Below are positions 31,823 to 40,942 of a stretch of 64,000 nt of DNA, in pieces. The notes beneath the pieces were generated by a model that was given only the letters and a program-made list of their open reading frames with translations, made no database searches and was not told the origin of the DNA. Both the position numbers and the translations under genes were made by a program. Source of the stretch: Modestobacter muralis (GTDB taxonomy: Bacteria; Actinomycetota; Actinomycetes; Mycobacteriales; Geodermatophilaceae). Numbering within the stretch: position 1 is the first letter of the stretch; the number at the start of each line of letters is the position of its first letter. Location of the stretch: NCBI RefSeq assembly GCF_010682105.1, contig NZ_JAAGWH010000010.1, positions 1 through 64,000 of the forward strand, written 5' to 3'.

Positions 31823-33669
31823 TCGCCGAACGGCTCGGTCGGCACCGGCGCGACCGCGGTCTCCCGCAGCTCGCGCCCGGCGGCGTCCAGGGTGCGCACG
31901 CTCACCGCCCCGGCCGGCATCGGCACGACCGCCCCGCCGCCGGTCAGCGCCAGCGGGCCCAGCACCCGGCCCCGCTCGTCCAGCAGCTCGGCGGAGGCGG
32001 CGTCGGACGGGGCGGACACCACCAGCCACCGGCCGTCCTCCTCCGAGCTCAGCCCGGGCAGCGCGACGTCGCAGGTGCGCACCACCGTGAGCGTCGCGAC
32101 GTCGGTCGAGCCCGGCGGGGTCGAGGCGCCACAGGGGAGCACCGTCCCCGGGCGGCCGGCCACCGTCCCGACGACGAGCGCGCCGCCGGGGCTGTGCGCC
32201 ACGACGACGGCGACGCTCCCGCTGCGCCGGCTCAGCGGCAGCGGGCCGGACCACAGCAGCTCGGGCTCCAGGTCGGCGGGCTCGACGCCCAGCGGGCCGG
32301 CCAGCTGGGTGAACGCCGTGCCGACCACCACCGGGTCCGGCGGCTGCGCGGTGGGCCGCAGCGGCTGGAGCGCCGGCAGCTCCCCGGTGCGCGTCCCCGG
32401 CACCTCGACCCCGCTGCGGTGCACGACCTGGCCGTCCCGGGTCACCCGCACGCTGAGCCCGGAGCCGGCCTGCGTCGTCCGGGCCGGCACGACCGCGGTG
32501 CCGTCGGCGGAGCCCGCCGGCAGGTAGTCGCGGCCCACGGTGCCGCGCGGACCGACCATCAGCCGGTCGGAGACCGCCACGGTGTCGCCCCGGCCGGCGA
32601 CCACGACCAGCGTCGCCTCGCCGGGACCGCCGAGCACGAGCGTCGCCGGCCGGGTGCGGCCCAGGGTGCGGGAGTACCGGGGCGTCAGCTCCGCCGCCGG
32701 CGCGCCCACCGGTCCGACCAGCCAGGTGCCGCGGAAGTCGCCGTCGGTCTCGCCGACCACCAACGCCGCGCGGCCGTGCGGGGTGTCCCCGGCGAACACG
32801 ACCTCCCGGTCGGCGACCGGCGGCGGCGCCTGACCGCCCCAGCCCACCGACCGGACGGCATCGAGGAACGCGGCGTCGCCGGCGAGGGAGCCGCGGGCCG
32901 GGCCCAGGAGCACCGGGATCGCCGGGTTGCCGCCCAGCGGGGCGGCCGGTGCCGGGCGGGCGGACGACGGAGACGCCGGGGCGACCGGTGCCGGGGCCGG
33001 CTCGGCGGCGGGACGGGTGAGCTGGACGCCGGCGCCGCCCACGCACAGCACGGTCAGCGCCGCGGCGGCCGCGACCTGCCACCGGCCCCGCCGCTGCCGG
33101 TGCCGCACGTCGACGACGGCCTGACCGGCGTCCAGCCGCCAGGCGCCGGGTCCGCCGGCGAGCCGGGCGAGCTCGTCGTGCAGCCGCCGGTCCGGGTCGT
33201 CGGCGCCGGACCGGGGGCGGGCGTAGAGGTCGGGGGCCAGGGCAGGGTGCAGCTGTGCGGCGCCGCGCTCGGCCTCCTGCGCCGCGGTGTCGGCCGGGCA
33301 GCCCAGCAGCGGGGCGAGCTGCGCCGGGGGCAGCCCGTCGAGGGCGGTCAGCACGGTCGCCGCCCGGGTGCGGGGCGGCAGGTCGCGCAGCGCCCGGGCC
33401 AGCGGCTCGGGACCGGCCGCGGCGACCGAGGGGTCGGGCAGGGACTCGATCACCTGCTCCCCGCGGACCGTGCGCCGGCCGCTGCCGGTGACCAGGGCCG
33501 CGCGGGCGGTGGCCAGCGGGTCGGGGACGCGCCCCCAGCGCCGGCGGGTGCGGGCCAGCGCGCGCTGCACCAGCTCCTCCGCACCGGACCGGTCGCCGGT
33601 GAGGAGCAGGGCGGTGCGCAGCAGCTCCGGACGCCGGGCGGCGACGAACTCCTCGAACGACGTGTCCAC
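31798..33669 (-). CDS. Sigma-factor-like domain fused to membrane-anchored extracellular domain
   Basis: A 623-residue protein from GTG 33669, five bases after AGGAGG. Residues 1-65 (MDTSFEEFVAARRPELLRTA, LLTGDRSGAEELVQRAL) match region 2 of SigE-family ECF sigma factors; 88-140 (ARALRDLPPRTRAATVLTALDGL, LLGCPADTA) match region 4. The core looks worn: the usual DWWRR segment and the charged recognition helix of region 4 are lost (QEAERGAAQL). A basic stretch and one membrane helix follow (about 198-217), then a Pro/Ala linker and about 390 residues of predicted beta structure outside the cell with two cysteines. It lies 99 bases after oleD, possibly as its last operon gene. A sigma-derived scaffold or sensor is likelier than a working sigma factor. 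Confidence 0.75.
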   Translation of the reverse strand: MDTSFEEFVAARRPELLRTALLLTGDRSGAEELVQRALARTRRRWGRVPDPLATARAALVTGSGRRTVRGEQVIESLPDPSVAAAGPEPLARALRDLPPRTRAATVLTALDGLPPAQLAPLLGCPADTAAQEAERGAAQLHPALAPDLYARPRSGADDPDRRLHDELARLAGGPGAWRLDAGQAVVDVRHRQRRGRWQVAAAAALTVLCVGGAGVQLTRPAAEPAPAPVAPASPSSARPAPAAPLGGNPAIPVLLGPARGSLAGDAAFLDAVRSVGWGGQAPPPVADREVVFAGDTPHGRAALVVGETDGDFRGTWLVGPVGAPAAELTPRYSRTLGRTRPATLVLGGPGEATLVVVAGRGDTVAVSDRLMVGPRGTVGRDYLPAGSADGTAVVPARTTQAGSGLSVRVTRDGQVVHRSGVEVPGTRTGELPALQPLRPTAQPPDPVVVGTAFTQLAGPLGVEPADLEPELLWSGPLPLSRRSGSVAVVVAHSPGGALVVGTVAGRPGTVLPCGASTPPGSTDVATLTVVRTCDVALPGLSSEEDGRWLVVSAPSDAASAELLDERGRVLGPLALTGGGAVVPMPAGAVSVRTLDAAGRELRETAVAPVPTEPFGDYGSGVPG

Positions 33670-33768
33670 TCCGACCTCCTCTCGCCTGCGCTGCGTCCGT
33701 CCGCCGGGACCTGCGGTGCCTTCGCTCACCGGGCCTGCGGGGCGTTCGTCCGCCGGGCCCGGTGGGGT

Positions 33769-34731
33769 TCAGCGGTACGCGGCGGCCAGCCGGGCGAAGC
33801 CCTCGTCCAGTGACACCTCGGGTGTCCAGCCCAGCGCCGCACGGGTGCGCCGCTGGTCGAACCAGTGCGCGGTCGCGAGCTGCTCGGCGAGGAACCGGGT
33901 CAGCGGCGGGGTCTGCCGCGCACCGGTCAGCGACCAGACGCCCTCGACCACCGCTCCGGCGGCCCAGGCCAGGCCGAACGGCACCCGGGACCGCGGCTCG
34001 GGGACGCCCGCGGCCCGGCACAGCCCGGCGAGGACCTCACCGACCGGGCGGGGCTCGCCGTTGGAGACGACCAGCGCCTCGCCGTGCACCGGCCCGCACG
34101 CGTCCACCGCGGCCACCAGCGCGGCCGCGGCGTTGTCGACGTAGGTGGTGTCGATCAGCGCCGCCCCGGACCCGATCAACGGCAGCCGCCCGGCGCGGGC
34201 CCGCTCGACGATGCGGCCGACGAGCTGGGTGTCGCCGGGCCCCCAGACCAGGTGCGGGCGCACCACCAGGACGGCCAGGGCGGGGGAGTCGGCGGCCAGC
34301 GCCGCGCGCTCGGCGAGCGCCTTGGACCGCGCGTAGTGCCCGCGGGCGCCCGCCGGGTCGGCGGGCTCCGCGCCCACCCCGACCAGCGCCGACCCGCCGT
34401 GCGCCACCGAGGGGGAGGAGACGTGCACCAGCCGCCGCACGCCCGCGGCGGCGCAGGCGGCCACCACGGTGCCGGTGCCGGTGACGTTGGCCCGCTCGTA
34501 CTCCGCCCACGGCCCGGTCACGTCGACCTTGGCGGCCAGGTGCACGACGGCGTCCTGACCGGCCACCGCCCGGGCGACGACGCCGGGGTCGGCGACGTCG
34601 CCCAGCACCTGGGTGCAGTCGAGCCGGGCCGGGCGGCGTTGCAGCACGGTGACGTCGTCCCCGCGGTCGACCAGCCGCTGCGCCGTGGCCCGGCCCAGCA
34701 TCCCGCTGGCGCCGGTGACGAGCACCCTCAC
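33769..34731 (-). CDS. oleD: OleD, NADPH-dependent 2-alkyl-3-oxoacyl reductase
   Basis: A 320-residue extended short-chain dehydrogenase. The Rossmann start is RVLVTGASGMLGRATAQRL; catalytic Ser lies in VHVSSPSVAH and Tyr/Lys in GHYARSKALAE (YxxxK). This is the 3-beta-HSD-like branch to which OleD belongs. It reduces the beta-keto acid made by OleA to the beta-hydroxy acid used by the OleC lactone synthetase. GTG 34731 overlaps the oleBC stop by four bases, so the set oleA-oleBC-oleD is fully translationally coupled. The assignment rests strongly on the neighbours. Confidence 0.9.
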   Translation of the reverse strand: MRVLVTGASGMLGRATAQRLVDRGDDVTVLQRRPARLDCTQVLGDVADPGVVARAVAGQDAVVHLAAKVDVTGPWAEYERANVTGTGTVVAACAAAGVRRLVHVSSPSVAHGGSALVGVGAEPADPAGARGHYARSKALAERAALAADSPALAVLVVRPHLVWGPGDTQLVGRIVERARAGRLPLIGSGAALIDTTYVDNAAAALVAAVDACGPVHGEALVVSNGEPRPVGEVLAGLCRAAGVPEPRSRVPFGLAWAAGAVVEGVWSLTGARQTPPLTRFLAEQLATAHWFDQRRTRAALGWTPEVSLDEGFARLAAAYR

Positions 34732-37331
34732 GACCGGCGCCGGGCCCCGCCCGTGCCGGCCAGCACCGCGCCGGCCGCGCGGGCCACCGCGGTGCGGTCG
34801 ACCTTGGACTCGTGCCGGATGTCCACCGGCAGCCGGCCGGTGGTCAGCACCGCCGCGACCTCGGTGCCGGCCGCGGCACGTACGGCCCCGGCCAGGTCCG
34901 CGTCGGCGAGGGACGGCCGGGGGGCAGCACCGGGGAACCGGGAGGAGCGTGCCCCGGCCGGGACGACGACCACCACGACGACCTGGGCACCGACCGGCCC
35001 GACGCCGACGACGGCGGCCGCCGAGACGCCCGGCAGCTGCTCGACGCGCTGCTCGATGCCGACCGGGGTCACCACGCCGGTGGCGGTGGTGACCACGTGC
35101 GGCAGCCGGCCCCCGATCCACAGCCGGCCCTCGGCGTCGAGGTGCCCGACGTCGCCGGTGCGGTGCCAGCCCGGGTTGCGGGAGGAGATCCGCTCGGTGG
35201 CCCAGAGGGCGTCGTAGCGGTCCTTGACGTGCGCGGCCCGCACGCAGACCTCGCCGGTCAGGCCCGGGGTGTCGGTGAGGTCGCCCTCGGCGCGGCCGGT
35301 GGGCGTGAGCGCGCTGACCCGCACCTCGACACCGGCCAGCGGGCGGCCGACGCAGACGCCGTCCCCGGACCCGGCGGCCTCGACCTCGGCGGCCGAGACG
35401 TCGGTGACCGGCAGCGCCTCGGTCATCCCGTAGGGCGTGTGCGCCTCGGCGTGCGGCAGCACCGCGCGCAGCTGCTGCAGCAGCGACAGCGGCACGGGGG
35501 CGCCCGCCGACATCAGCAGCCGGACGCCGCCGAGCGCGCCCCGCTGCGCGTCGGTCAGGTCGCCGGCGGTGGCGACCACCCGGCGCAGCGCGGCGGGGGA
35601 GGCGAACACCACGGTGCCGCCGGCCGCGGCGGTGGCGTCGGCGAGCTTGGCCGCGGTGAGCGAGCCGGGCGCGGTCACGTCGATGTCGGGCACGATCGAG
35701 CCGATGCCCAGGGCCGGGCCGAGGATGGCGAACGGCGCGAACGCGGCGACCAGCCGGTCGGCCGGGGTGAGGCCGTAGGTCGACCGGACCAGGTCGAGCT
35801 GGGCCACGGCCTGGCGCCGGGTGTAGACGACGCCCTTGGCCGGGCCGGTGGCCCCGGAGGTGAACAGCACGGCGCAGTCGGCGTCGGGCGCGGCGACGGC
35901 GGGCGCGGCCGCGGTGGCGCCGCGCTGCTCCAGCTCGGCCAGGCTGGTCGTGGCACCGAGGGCGCGGGCGGCCGCCCCGGCGACGCCACCGGCCGCGATC
36001 CGGATGCCGGGCAGGCCCATCACCCGGGCAGCGGCCAGCCCCTGGGCGCTGCCGATGACCGCGCCGACGCCGGCGCCGCGCAGCGCCCGGCGCATGCCCC
36101 GCAGGCCCAGGCCCTTGTCGGCCACCACGATGACCGCCCCGGCCCGCCAGACGGCGTAGACGGCGGCGGTGAGGTCGGCGGAGGGCTCGACCAGCATGCC
36201 CACCCGGGTGCCCGGCCCGACGCCGGCGGCGACCAGCCCGGCGGCGAGGTCCTCGACCCGGCGGGACAGCGCGGCCCAGGTGACGGTGCCGCCACCGACC
36301 TCGACGACAGCGGGGGAGTCGTCGGTGGCCCGGTCGGTCAGCGCCGACCACGGGTGCCGGTCGGTGACCTCGGCGGCCGGTCGCGCGGGCGCGGCGGGGC
36401 GGCCCTCGGCCAGGTCGGCGACCCACTGGGCGATCGCCTTCGCGTACTGCGGGGCGTCCTCCTGCACCAGGTGCGAGGCGCCCTCGTAGCGGTGCAGCTG
36501 GGCGTGCGGCAGCCGCCCGCGCAGGTCGGCCAGGTAGCGCTCGCCGAACACCGGGTCGCGCGGGCCCCACAGCAGCAGCGCGGGGACGTCCAGGTCGCGG
36601 ATGCCCTCGGCGATCGCCTCCTGGGTGGCGCGCGAGGGGTGCCCGGGGGCGAAGGGGATGTCGGCGACGAAGTCCCCGACGGAGCCGCGGCGGTCCGCGG
36701 ACGCGTACGGCGCGGCGAAGGCGTCGCGGACGGCGGCCGGCAGCGGCGGGCGGGACAGCGCGGTGGTGGCGCGCACGAACAGCGGGGTGCCGACCGTCGC
36801 GGCCGGGCGCACGCCGGGGGCGTGCGCCAGCCGGATCAGCGCCGGGCCCAGGTCGCCCGGCGGCATGGCGACGGCGGTGTTGGTCAGGACGACGCCGCGC
36901 AGCTGGTCGCGGTGCTGCAGCGCCCAGCCCAGGGAGATCACGCCGCCCCAGTCGTGGCCCACGGTGATCACCGGGCCGGTGACGCCGAGGGCGGCGGTGA
37001 GGTCACCGAGGTCGGCGACGCGCTGGGCCAGCGGGCGCAGCCCGGTCAGCCGCTCGGAGAAGCCCATGCCGAGCTGGTCGGGGGCGACGACCCGCCAGCC
37101 GGGGGGAGCGGCGGCGACCAGCCGGCGCCACAGGTAGGACCAGGTCGGGTTGCCGTGGACGCACAGCAGCGTGCCGACCGGGTCGGTCACGCCGTTGTCC
37201 AGGAGGTGCCAGTCGTGCTTCGCGCCGGTGGAGTCGGCCACGGTGACGCGCCGGGACCAGGCCGGGTCCAGACCCGGCAGCCCCGCGGGGAGGTCGGGCA
37301 CGGGGGTCGCGTCGGTCACCGCGTGGGTCAC
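34728..37331 (-). CDS. oleBC: OleBC fusion: beta-lactone decarboxylase and beta-lactone synthetase
   Basis: An 867-residue two-domain enzyme. The N-terminal 310 residues are an alpha/beta hydrolase of the haloalkane-dehalogenase type (CVHGNPTWSYLWRR, nucleophile Asp127 in VGHDWGG, His in EGASHLVQED) corresponding to OleB, which expels CO2 from the beta-lactone to give the alkene. The rest is an ANL-type OleC domain (LFTSGATGPAKGVVYT, TPYGMTEALPVTD, GWHRTGDVGHLD, terminal DIRHESKVDR with the catalytic Lys) that closes beta-hydroxy acids to beta-lactones. Natural OleBC fusions occur in actinobacteria such as Micrococcus. GTG 37331 overlaps the oleA stop; another GTG lies at 37319. Confidence 0.93.
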   Translation of the reverse strand: MTHAVTDATPVPDLPAGLPGLDPAWSRRVTVADSTGAKHDWHLLDNGVTDPVGTLLCVHGNPTWSYLWRRLVAAAPPGWRVVAPDQLGMGFSERLTGLRPLAQRVADLGDLTAALGVTGPVITVGHDWGGVISLGWALQHRDQLRGVVLTNTAVAMPPGDLGPALIRLAHAPGVRPAATVGTPLFVRATTALSRPPLPAAVRDAFAAPYASADRRGSVGDFVADIPFAPGHPSRATQEAIAEGIRDLDVPALLLWGPRDPVFGERYLADLRGRLPHAQLHRYEGASHLVQEDAPQYAKAIAQWVADLAEGRPAAPARPAAEVTDRHPWSALTDRATDDSPAVVEVGGGTVTWAALSRRVEDLAAGLVAAGVGPGTRVGMLVEPSADLTAAVYAVWRAGAVIVVADKGLGLRGMRRALRGAGVGAVIGSAQGLAAARVMGLPGIRIAAGGVAGAAARALGATTSLAELEQRGATAAAPAVAAPDADCAVLFTSGATGPAKGVVYTRRQAVAQLDLVRSTYGLTPADRLVAAFAPFAILGPALGIGSIVPDIDVTAPGSLTAAKLADATAAAGGTVVFASPAALRRVVATAGDLTDAQRGALGGVRLLMSAGAPVPLSLLQQLRAVLPHAEAHTPYGMTEALPVTDVSAAEVEAAGSGDGVCVGRPLAGVEVRVSALTPTGRAEGDLTDTPGLTGEVCVRAAHVKDRYDALWATERISSRNPGWHRTGDVGHLDAEGRLWIGGRLPHVVTTATGVVTPVGIEQRVEQLPGVSAAAVVGVGPVGAQVVVVVVVPAGARSSRFPGAAPRPSLADADLAGAVRAAAGTEVAAVLTTGRLPVDIRHESKVDRTAVARAAGAVLAGTGGARRRS

Positions 37332-38353
37332 CAGGCGATCTCGAGGCAGGAGGCGTTCAAGCCCGAGCCGATGCCCATCAGCAGCACCCGGTCGCCGTCG
37401 ACCAGGGAGTCCTGCTGGCCGGCCAGCGTGAAGGGCACCGCGGCCGGGCCGAGGTTCCCGCGGGTGGGGAAGGTCAGCGGCACCTTCGCCTCGTCGATGC
37501 CGAACTTCGCGACCATCGTCGCGGTGTGCACCTTGGAGACCTGGTGGATGACGTAGCGGTCCATGCCGCTCTTCCAGTCGAACTCGGCGGCGGCCTCGTC
37601 CCACATGTCCAGCGACAGGGCGATGCCGGCGTCCAGCAGGCCCTTGAGGTCGGTGCGCATCTCGTCGTTGTCGCCGATGCACAGCTCGTGGTGCTCGGTG
37701 CCGGCCCGGCTGACCGAGCCGACCAGGCGGTGGCCCTCGGGGTGCTGGTCGCTGCGGCCCAGGACCATCGCGGCCGCGCCGGAGCCCAGGGTCAGCGTGG
37801 CGAACTGGGCGATCACGTCGCGGGAGGTCACACCGGGGCCCTGCAGCCGCTCGATGGTGCGCTCCTGCACCTTCCGGGAGTCCTCGCCGTTGACGATCAG
37901 CGCGTGGTCGATCATCCCCGAGTCGATCATCGCCGCGGCGAGCTCCATGCCGTTGACGAAGCCCAGGCAGGCGTTGGTCACGTCGAAGTTCTGCGCCGAG
38001 CGGGGCAGGCCCAGGGCCGAGTGCACCGCGACCGCGGTCGAGGGCTCCAGGTGCTTGCGGCTCACCGAGGTGTTGATCATCAGCCCGATGGAGGCCGGGT
38101 CGACACCGCTCTCGCTGATCGCCTTGGCGCCGGCCATGGCCGCGCCGTCGACGAAGGTGACGCCGTCGGCCCACCAGCGGCGCTCGCGGATGCCGGCCAG
38201 CCGTTCCAGCATCCCCGGGCGCAGACCCACGCGTGCGTAGGTCTCGGCCAGCTGCTCGTCGAGCGCGTCGGAGGTGACCACCTGCGAGGCGTCGGCCGTC
38301 TGCACGGTCAGGATGCTGGTGTTGCGGAAACGGTGCGTGGCATTGCCACTCAT
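37328..38353 (-). CDS. oleA: OleA, thiolase-fold acyl-CoA condensing enzyme
   Basis: A 341-residue thiolase-superfamily enzyme that joins two fatty acyl-CoAs head to head to a 2-alkyl-3-keto acid, the first step of long-chain olefin synthesis. The active Cys129 is in FDVTNACLGFVNG; the catalytic His is in YVIHQVSKVHT and the Asn in TRGNLGPA. INTSVSRKHLEPS is typical of OleA rather than FabH. ATG 38353 is chosen because MSGNATHRFRN resembles actinobacterial OleA N-termini; its ribosome site is weak and a GTG with AGGGGG lies 17 codons upstream. First gene of the ole operon. Confidence 0.93.
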   Translation of the reverse strand: MSGNATHRFRNTSILTVQTADASQVVTSDALDEQLAETYARVGLRPGMLERLAGIRERRWWADGVTFVDGAAMAGAKAISESGVDPASIGLMINTSVSRKHLEPSTAVAVHSALGLPRSAQNFDVTNACLGFVNGMELAAAMIDSGMIDHALIVNGEDSRKVQERTIERLQGPGVTSRDVIAQFATLTLGSGAAAMVLGRSDQHPEGHRLVGSVSRAGTEHHELCIGDNDEMRTDLKGLLDAGIALSLDMWDEAAAEFDWKSGMDRYVIHQVSKVHTATMVAKFGIDEAKVPLTFPTRGNLGPAAVPFTLAGQQDSLVDGDRVLLMGIGSGLNASCLEIAW

Positions 38354-38544
38354 GGGCGGTCCAGTCGTCGAGGGAGTCCGACTCTTCCACGTGCGCTCGT
38401 CCACGTGCGGCCCCCTGTTCCGGTGGGCACTACCCGGGGCGGCCACCGGTATGCCGCCCGGAGTCCACTCGCGGCGGGCATCACATCGGGTGGGCCGGTG
38501 CGACCGGGGGTGTACGGCCGGCGCGGGGAGGGGAGGATGCCCCG
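38354..38544. promoter_or_regulatory. Divergent promoter region oleA / NAD kinase with CACGTG repeats
   Basis: Holds the promoters of both genes. A ten-base direct repeat TCCACGTGCG occurs at 38386-38395 and 38400-38409, each with a palindromic CACGTG core 14 bases apart. No clear -35/-10 was identified. Confidence 0.4.
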
Positions 38545-39660
38545 GTGACAGCCCCCGAGGACGGCGTGCGGAGCCCTGCAGCGGACCGGCCCCCGGCAGG
38601 TGACCGGCGTCGGATCGACCGGATCGGCCTCGTGGTGCACGAGGGCAAGCCGGTGGCCCGCGCCGCGGCGCAGCGGGTCCGCGACTGGGCCGGGGCACGC
38701 GGCCTGCCCTGCACCGACATCGACGTGTGGAGCGAGTCCGACGCGCGCCGTCCCGCCCACGAGGAGGCGGCGCTCGCCGGCAACCCCGACCTGGTGGTCA
38801 CCGTCGGGGGTGACGGCACGTTCCTGCGCGGTGCCCGGGTGGCGGCCGCGGCCGGTGCGCTGGTGCTCGGCGTCGACGTCGGGCGGGTGGGCTTCCTCAC
38901 CGAGGTCGAGGTCGACCGGCTGGAGGAGGCGCTGCAGATGGTCCTCGACGGCGACGTCGTCCTGGACGCCCGGATGATGCTGACGATGCGCGCCTCGCGC
39001 CCGCTGGCCCTGCCCGGCGGCATGGACGCGCTGCTGAGGTTCGGCCGAGGGCCCGCGCTGCCCTCCCCGGCGGTCCGGCCGGGCCCCGCCGACGAGGACG
39101 GCTGGGGCGTGCCGCTGGACGTGCTCGCGCTCAACGACGTCGTGTTCGAGAAGCTCGCCCGGGACCGGCAGGCCAGCCTCGCCCTCTACGTCGACGGCCG
39201 GCTGTTCGCCTCCTACTCCGCCGACGCGCTGGTGGTCTCCACCGCCACGGGCTCCACCGCCTACAGCTTCGCCGCCGGTGGCCCCGTGCTGTCCCCGGAC
39301 CTGGAGGCGCTGGTGTTCACCCCGGTCGCGCCGCACATGGTGTTCAACCGCAGCCTGGTGCTGTCGGCGAAGCACCGGATCGGCGTCCTGGTGCTGGGCC
39401 GGTCGGGGCAGGTGGCGGTCAGCGTCGACGGCCAGCTGCGCGGTGTGCTCGAGCCCGGCGACTGGGTGACCGTCTACGGCGCCGCCCAGCGCTCGGAGCT
39501 GGTGCGGCTGGACGAGCCGCACTTCCTCGACCGCGTCCGCAGCCGCTTCGGCCTGTCCGACGCCCGCGCCGCGGTCGCCGACGGCGAGGCCCCGATGGTG
39601 CACGACCCGATGCGGGCGCTGCCGCCGGACCTGGCCCACCCCGGCCCGACGGCCGGTTGA
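38545..39660 (+). CDS. nadK: NAD kinase
   Basis: A 371-residue ATP- or polyphosphate-dependent NAD kinase producing NADP+. The diagnostic GGDGTFLRGAR motif follows LVVTVG; then VDVGRVGFLTEV, LNDVVFEK and STATGSTAYSFAAGGPVLSPDLEAL (substrate loop). The N-terminal 24 residues are a disordered extension and the insertion around residues 160-190 (RFGRGPALPSPAVRPG) is not in shorter homologues. GTG 38545 is the first in-frame start with GAGGGGAGG upstream. Divergent from oleA and convergent with the P450. Confidence 0.9.
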   Translation: MTAPEDGVRSPAADRPPAGDRRRIDRIGLVVHEGKPVARAAAQRVRDWAGARGLPCTDIDVWSESDARRPAHEEAALAGNPDLVVTVGGDGTFLRGARVAAAAGALVLGVDVGRVGFLTEVEVDRLEEALQMVLDGDVVLDARMMLTMRASRPLALPGGMDALLRFGRGPALPSPAVRPGPADEDGWGVPLDVLALNDVVFEKLARDRQASLALYVDGRLFASYSADALVVSTATGSTAYSFAAGGPVLSPDLEALVFTPVAPHMVFNRSLVLSAKHRIGVLVLGRSGQVAVSVDGQLRGVLEPGDWVTVYGAAQRSELVRLDEPHFLDRVRSRFGLSDARAAVADGEAPMVHDPMRALPPDLAHPGPTAG

Positions 39661-39662
39661 GC

Positions 39663-39691
39663 GGCGTCCCGGCCGCGCGGGCCGGGACGCC
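39663..39691. terminator. Bidirectional terminator between NAD kinase and P450
   Basis: Perfect 12-bp stem GGCGTCCCGGCC / GGCCGGGACGCC with a 5-base loop, three bases after the NAD kinase stop and touching the P450 stop. Confidence 0.85.
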
Positions 39692-40942
39692 TCAGACGGT
39701 GACGGGCAGCTGGTCGATGCCGTAGACGAAGGACAGCTCGCGGAACTGCAGCTCCGACTGCGGGACGGCGACCGCCAGGTCCGGGAAGCGGCGCAGCAGG
39801 GCCGGCAGCAGGATGCGCAGCTCCATCCGGGCCAGCTCGGCGCCGATGCAGCGGTGCGCGCCGTGTCCGAACGCGAGGTGCCCGCTGGTGGGCACTCGGG
39901 CCGGGTCGAAGAACTCGGGGGAGGCCCCGGCGGTGAGCGGGTCGCGGTTGGACGCGCTCAGCGAGGCCAGCACGACGTCGCCGGCCTTGAGCGGGGTGCC
40001 CAGCAGGTCCAGGTCGTGCCGGGCGAAGCGGGGGAAGGCCATCTGCACGACGGAGAGGTAGCGCAGCAGCTCCTCCACGACCCGGTCGACGTCCTTCCGG
40101 CTGCCGGTGCGCACCAGCTCGGCGTGCGCGGGGTCGCGCAGCAGCACCAGGGTGCTCAGCGAGATCATCCCGGCGGTGGTCTCGTAGCCGCCGGTGAAGA
40201 CCCCGTCGGCCAGGCCGGCCAGGTCGGCGTCGGAGATCCGGTCACCCTCGTCGCGGATGATCGCACCGATCAGCCCCGGGCCCGGCTCCACCCGCTGCCG
40301 GGCGACGGCGTCGAAGAGGAACTCGCGCTGCGCGGACACCGCGCCGAAGGCGGCGGCGGCGCCGGAGGTGATGTCGAAGCGCTGCACACCCAGCCGGGCG
40401 AAGGCGTCCCGGTCGGACAGCTCCAGGCCCAGCAGGGCGCAGATGGTCTGGAAGGGCACCGGGAAGGACAGCAGCTTGGCCAGGTCGACCGGCGTCCCGT
40501 CGGCGCCGGCCGCGGCCAGCTCGTCGAGCCGGTTCTCCACGAACGCCTCGATCATCGGCTCGAGCCGGGCCAGCCGCCGCATCGTGAACTCGGGGGTGAC
40601 GATCTTGCGCAGCCGGGTGTGCAGCGGGGCGTCGGTGAACCCCAGGCCGCCGATGTCCTCACCCGACGTGGTGCCGTCGGTGCCGGGCAGCAGGTGCCGG
40701 ATGTCGTTGCTGTAGTCGTCCCGGTTGGCCAGCACCGCGCGCACGTGCGCGGTGTCGGTGACCAGGTAGACGGAGAAGTCGAACGGCAGGTCGAGCTTGT
40801 GCACCGGGTCGGTCGCGCGCAGCTCGGCCAGCCGCGGGACCGGGTCCAGGCCGGTGCGCTGCAGCGGCACCTTGGTCGGCTCCGGGATGAAGGTCAGGCT
40901 CGCGAGGTCGATGCCCTTCTTCACGATCCGCCGCGCCAGCAA
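39692..40942 (-). CDS. Cytochrome P450
   Basis: A 416-residue soluble bacterial P450. The heme loop FGHGAHRCIG carries the thiolate Cys365; the I-helix oxygen-activation motif is GGYETTAG, the K-helix is EELLRYLS (ExxR) and the region before the heme loop is PEFFDPAR. It would hydroxylate or otherwise oxidise a small organic substrate, with electrons from a separate ferredoxin and reductase; none is adjacent. The first usable start is TTG at 40942; GTG at 40924 is an alternative. Substrate cannot be inferred. Confidence 0.9.
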   Translation of the reverse strand: MLARRIVKKGIDLASLTFIPEPTKVPLQRTGLDPVPRLAELRATDPVHKLDLPFDFSVYLVTDTAHVRAVLANRDDYSNDIRHLLPGTDGTTSGEDIGGLGFTDAPLHTRLRKIVTPEFTMRRLARLEPMIEAFVENRLDELAAAGADGTPVDLAKLLSFPVPFQTICALLGLELSDRDAFARLGVQRFDITSGAAAAFGAVSAQREFLFDAVARQRVEPGPGLIGAIIRDEGDRISDADLAGLADGVFTGGYETTAGMISLSTLVLLRDPAHAELVRTGSRKDVDRVVEELLRYLSVVQMAFPRFARHDLDLLGTPLKAGDVVLASLSASNRDPLTAGASPEFFDPARVPTSGHLAFGHGAHRCIGAELARMELRILLPALLRRFPDLAVAVPQSELQFRELSFVYGIDQLPVTV

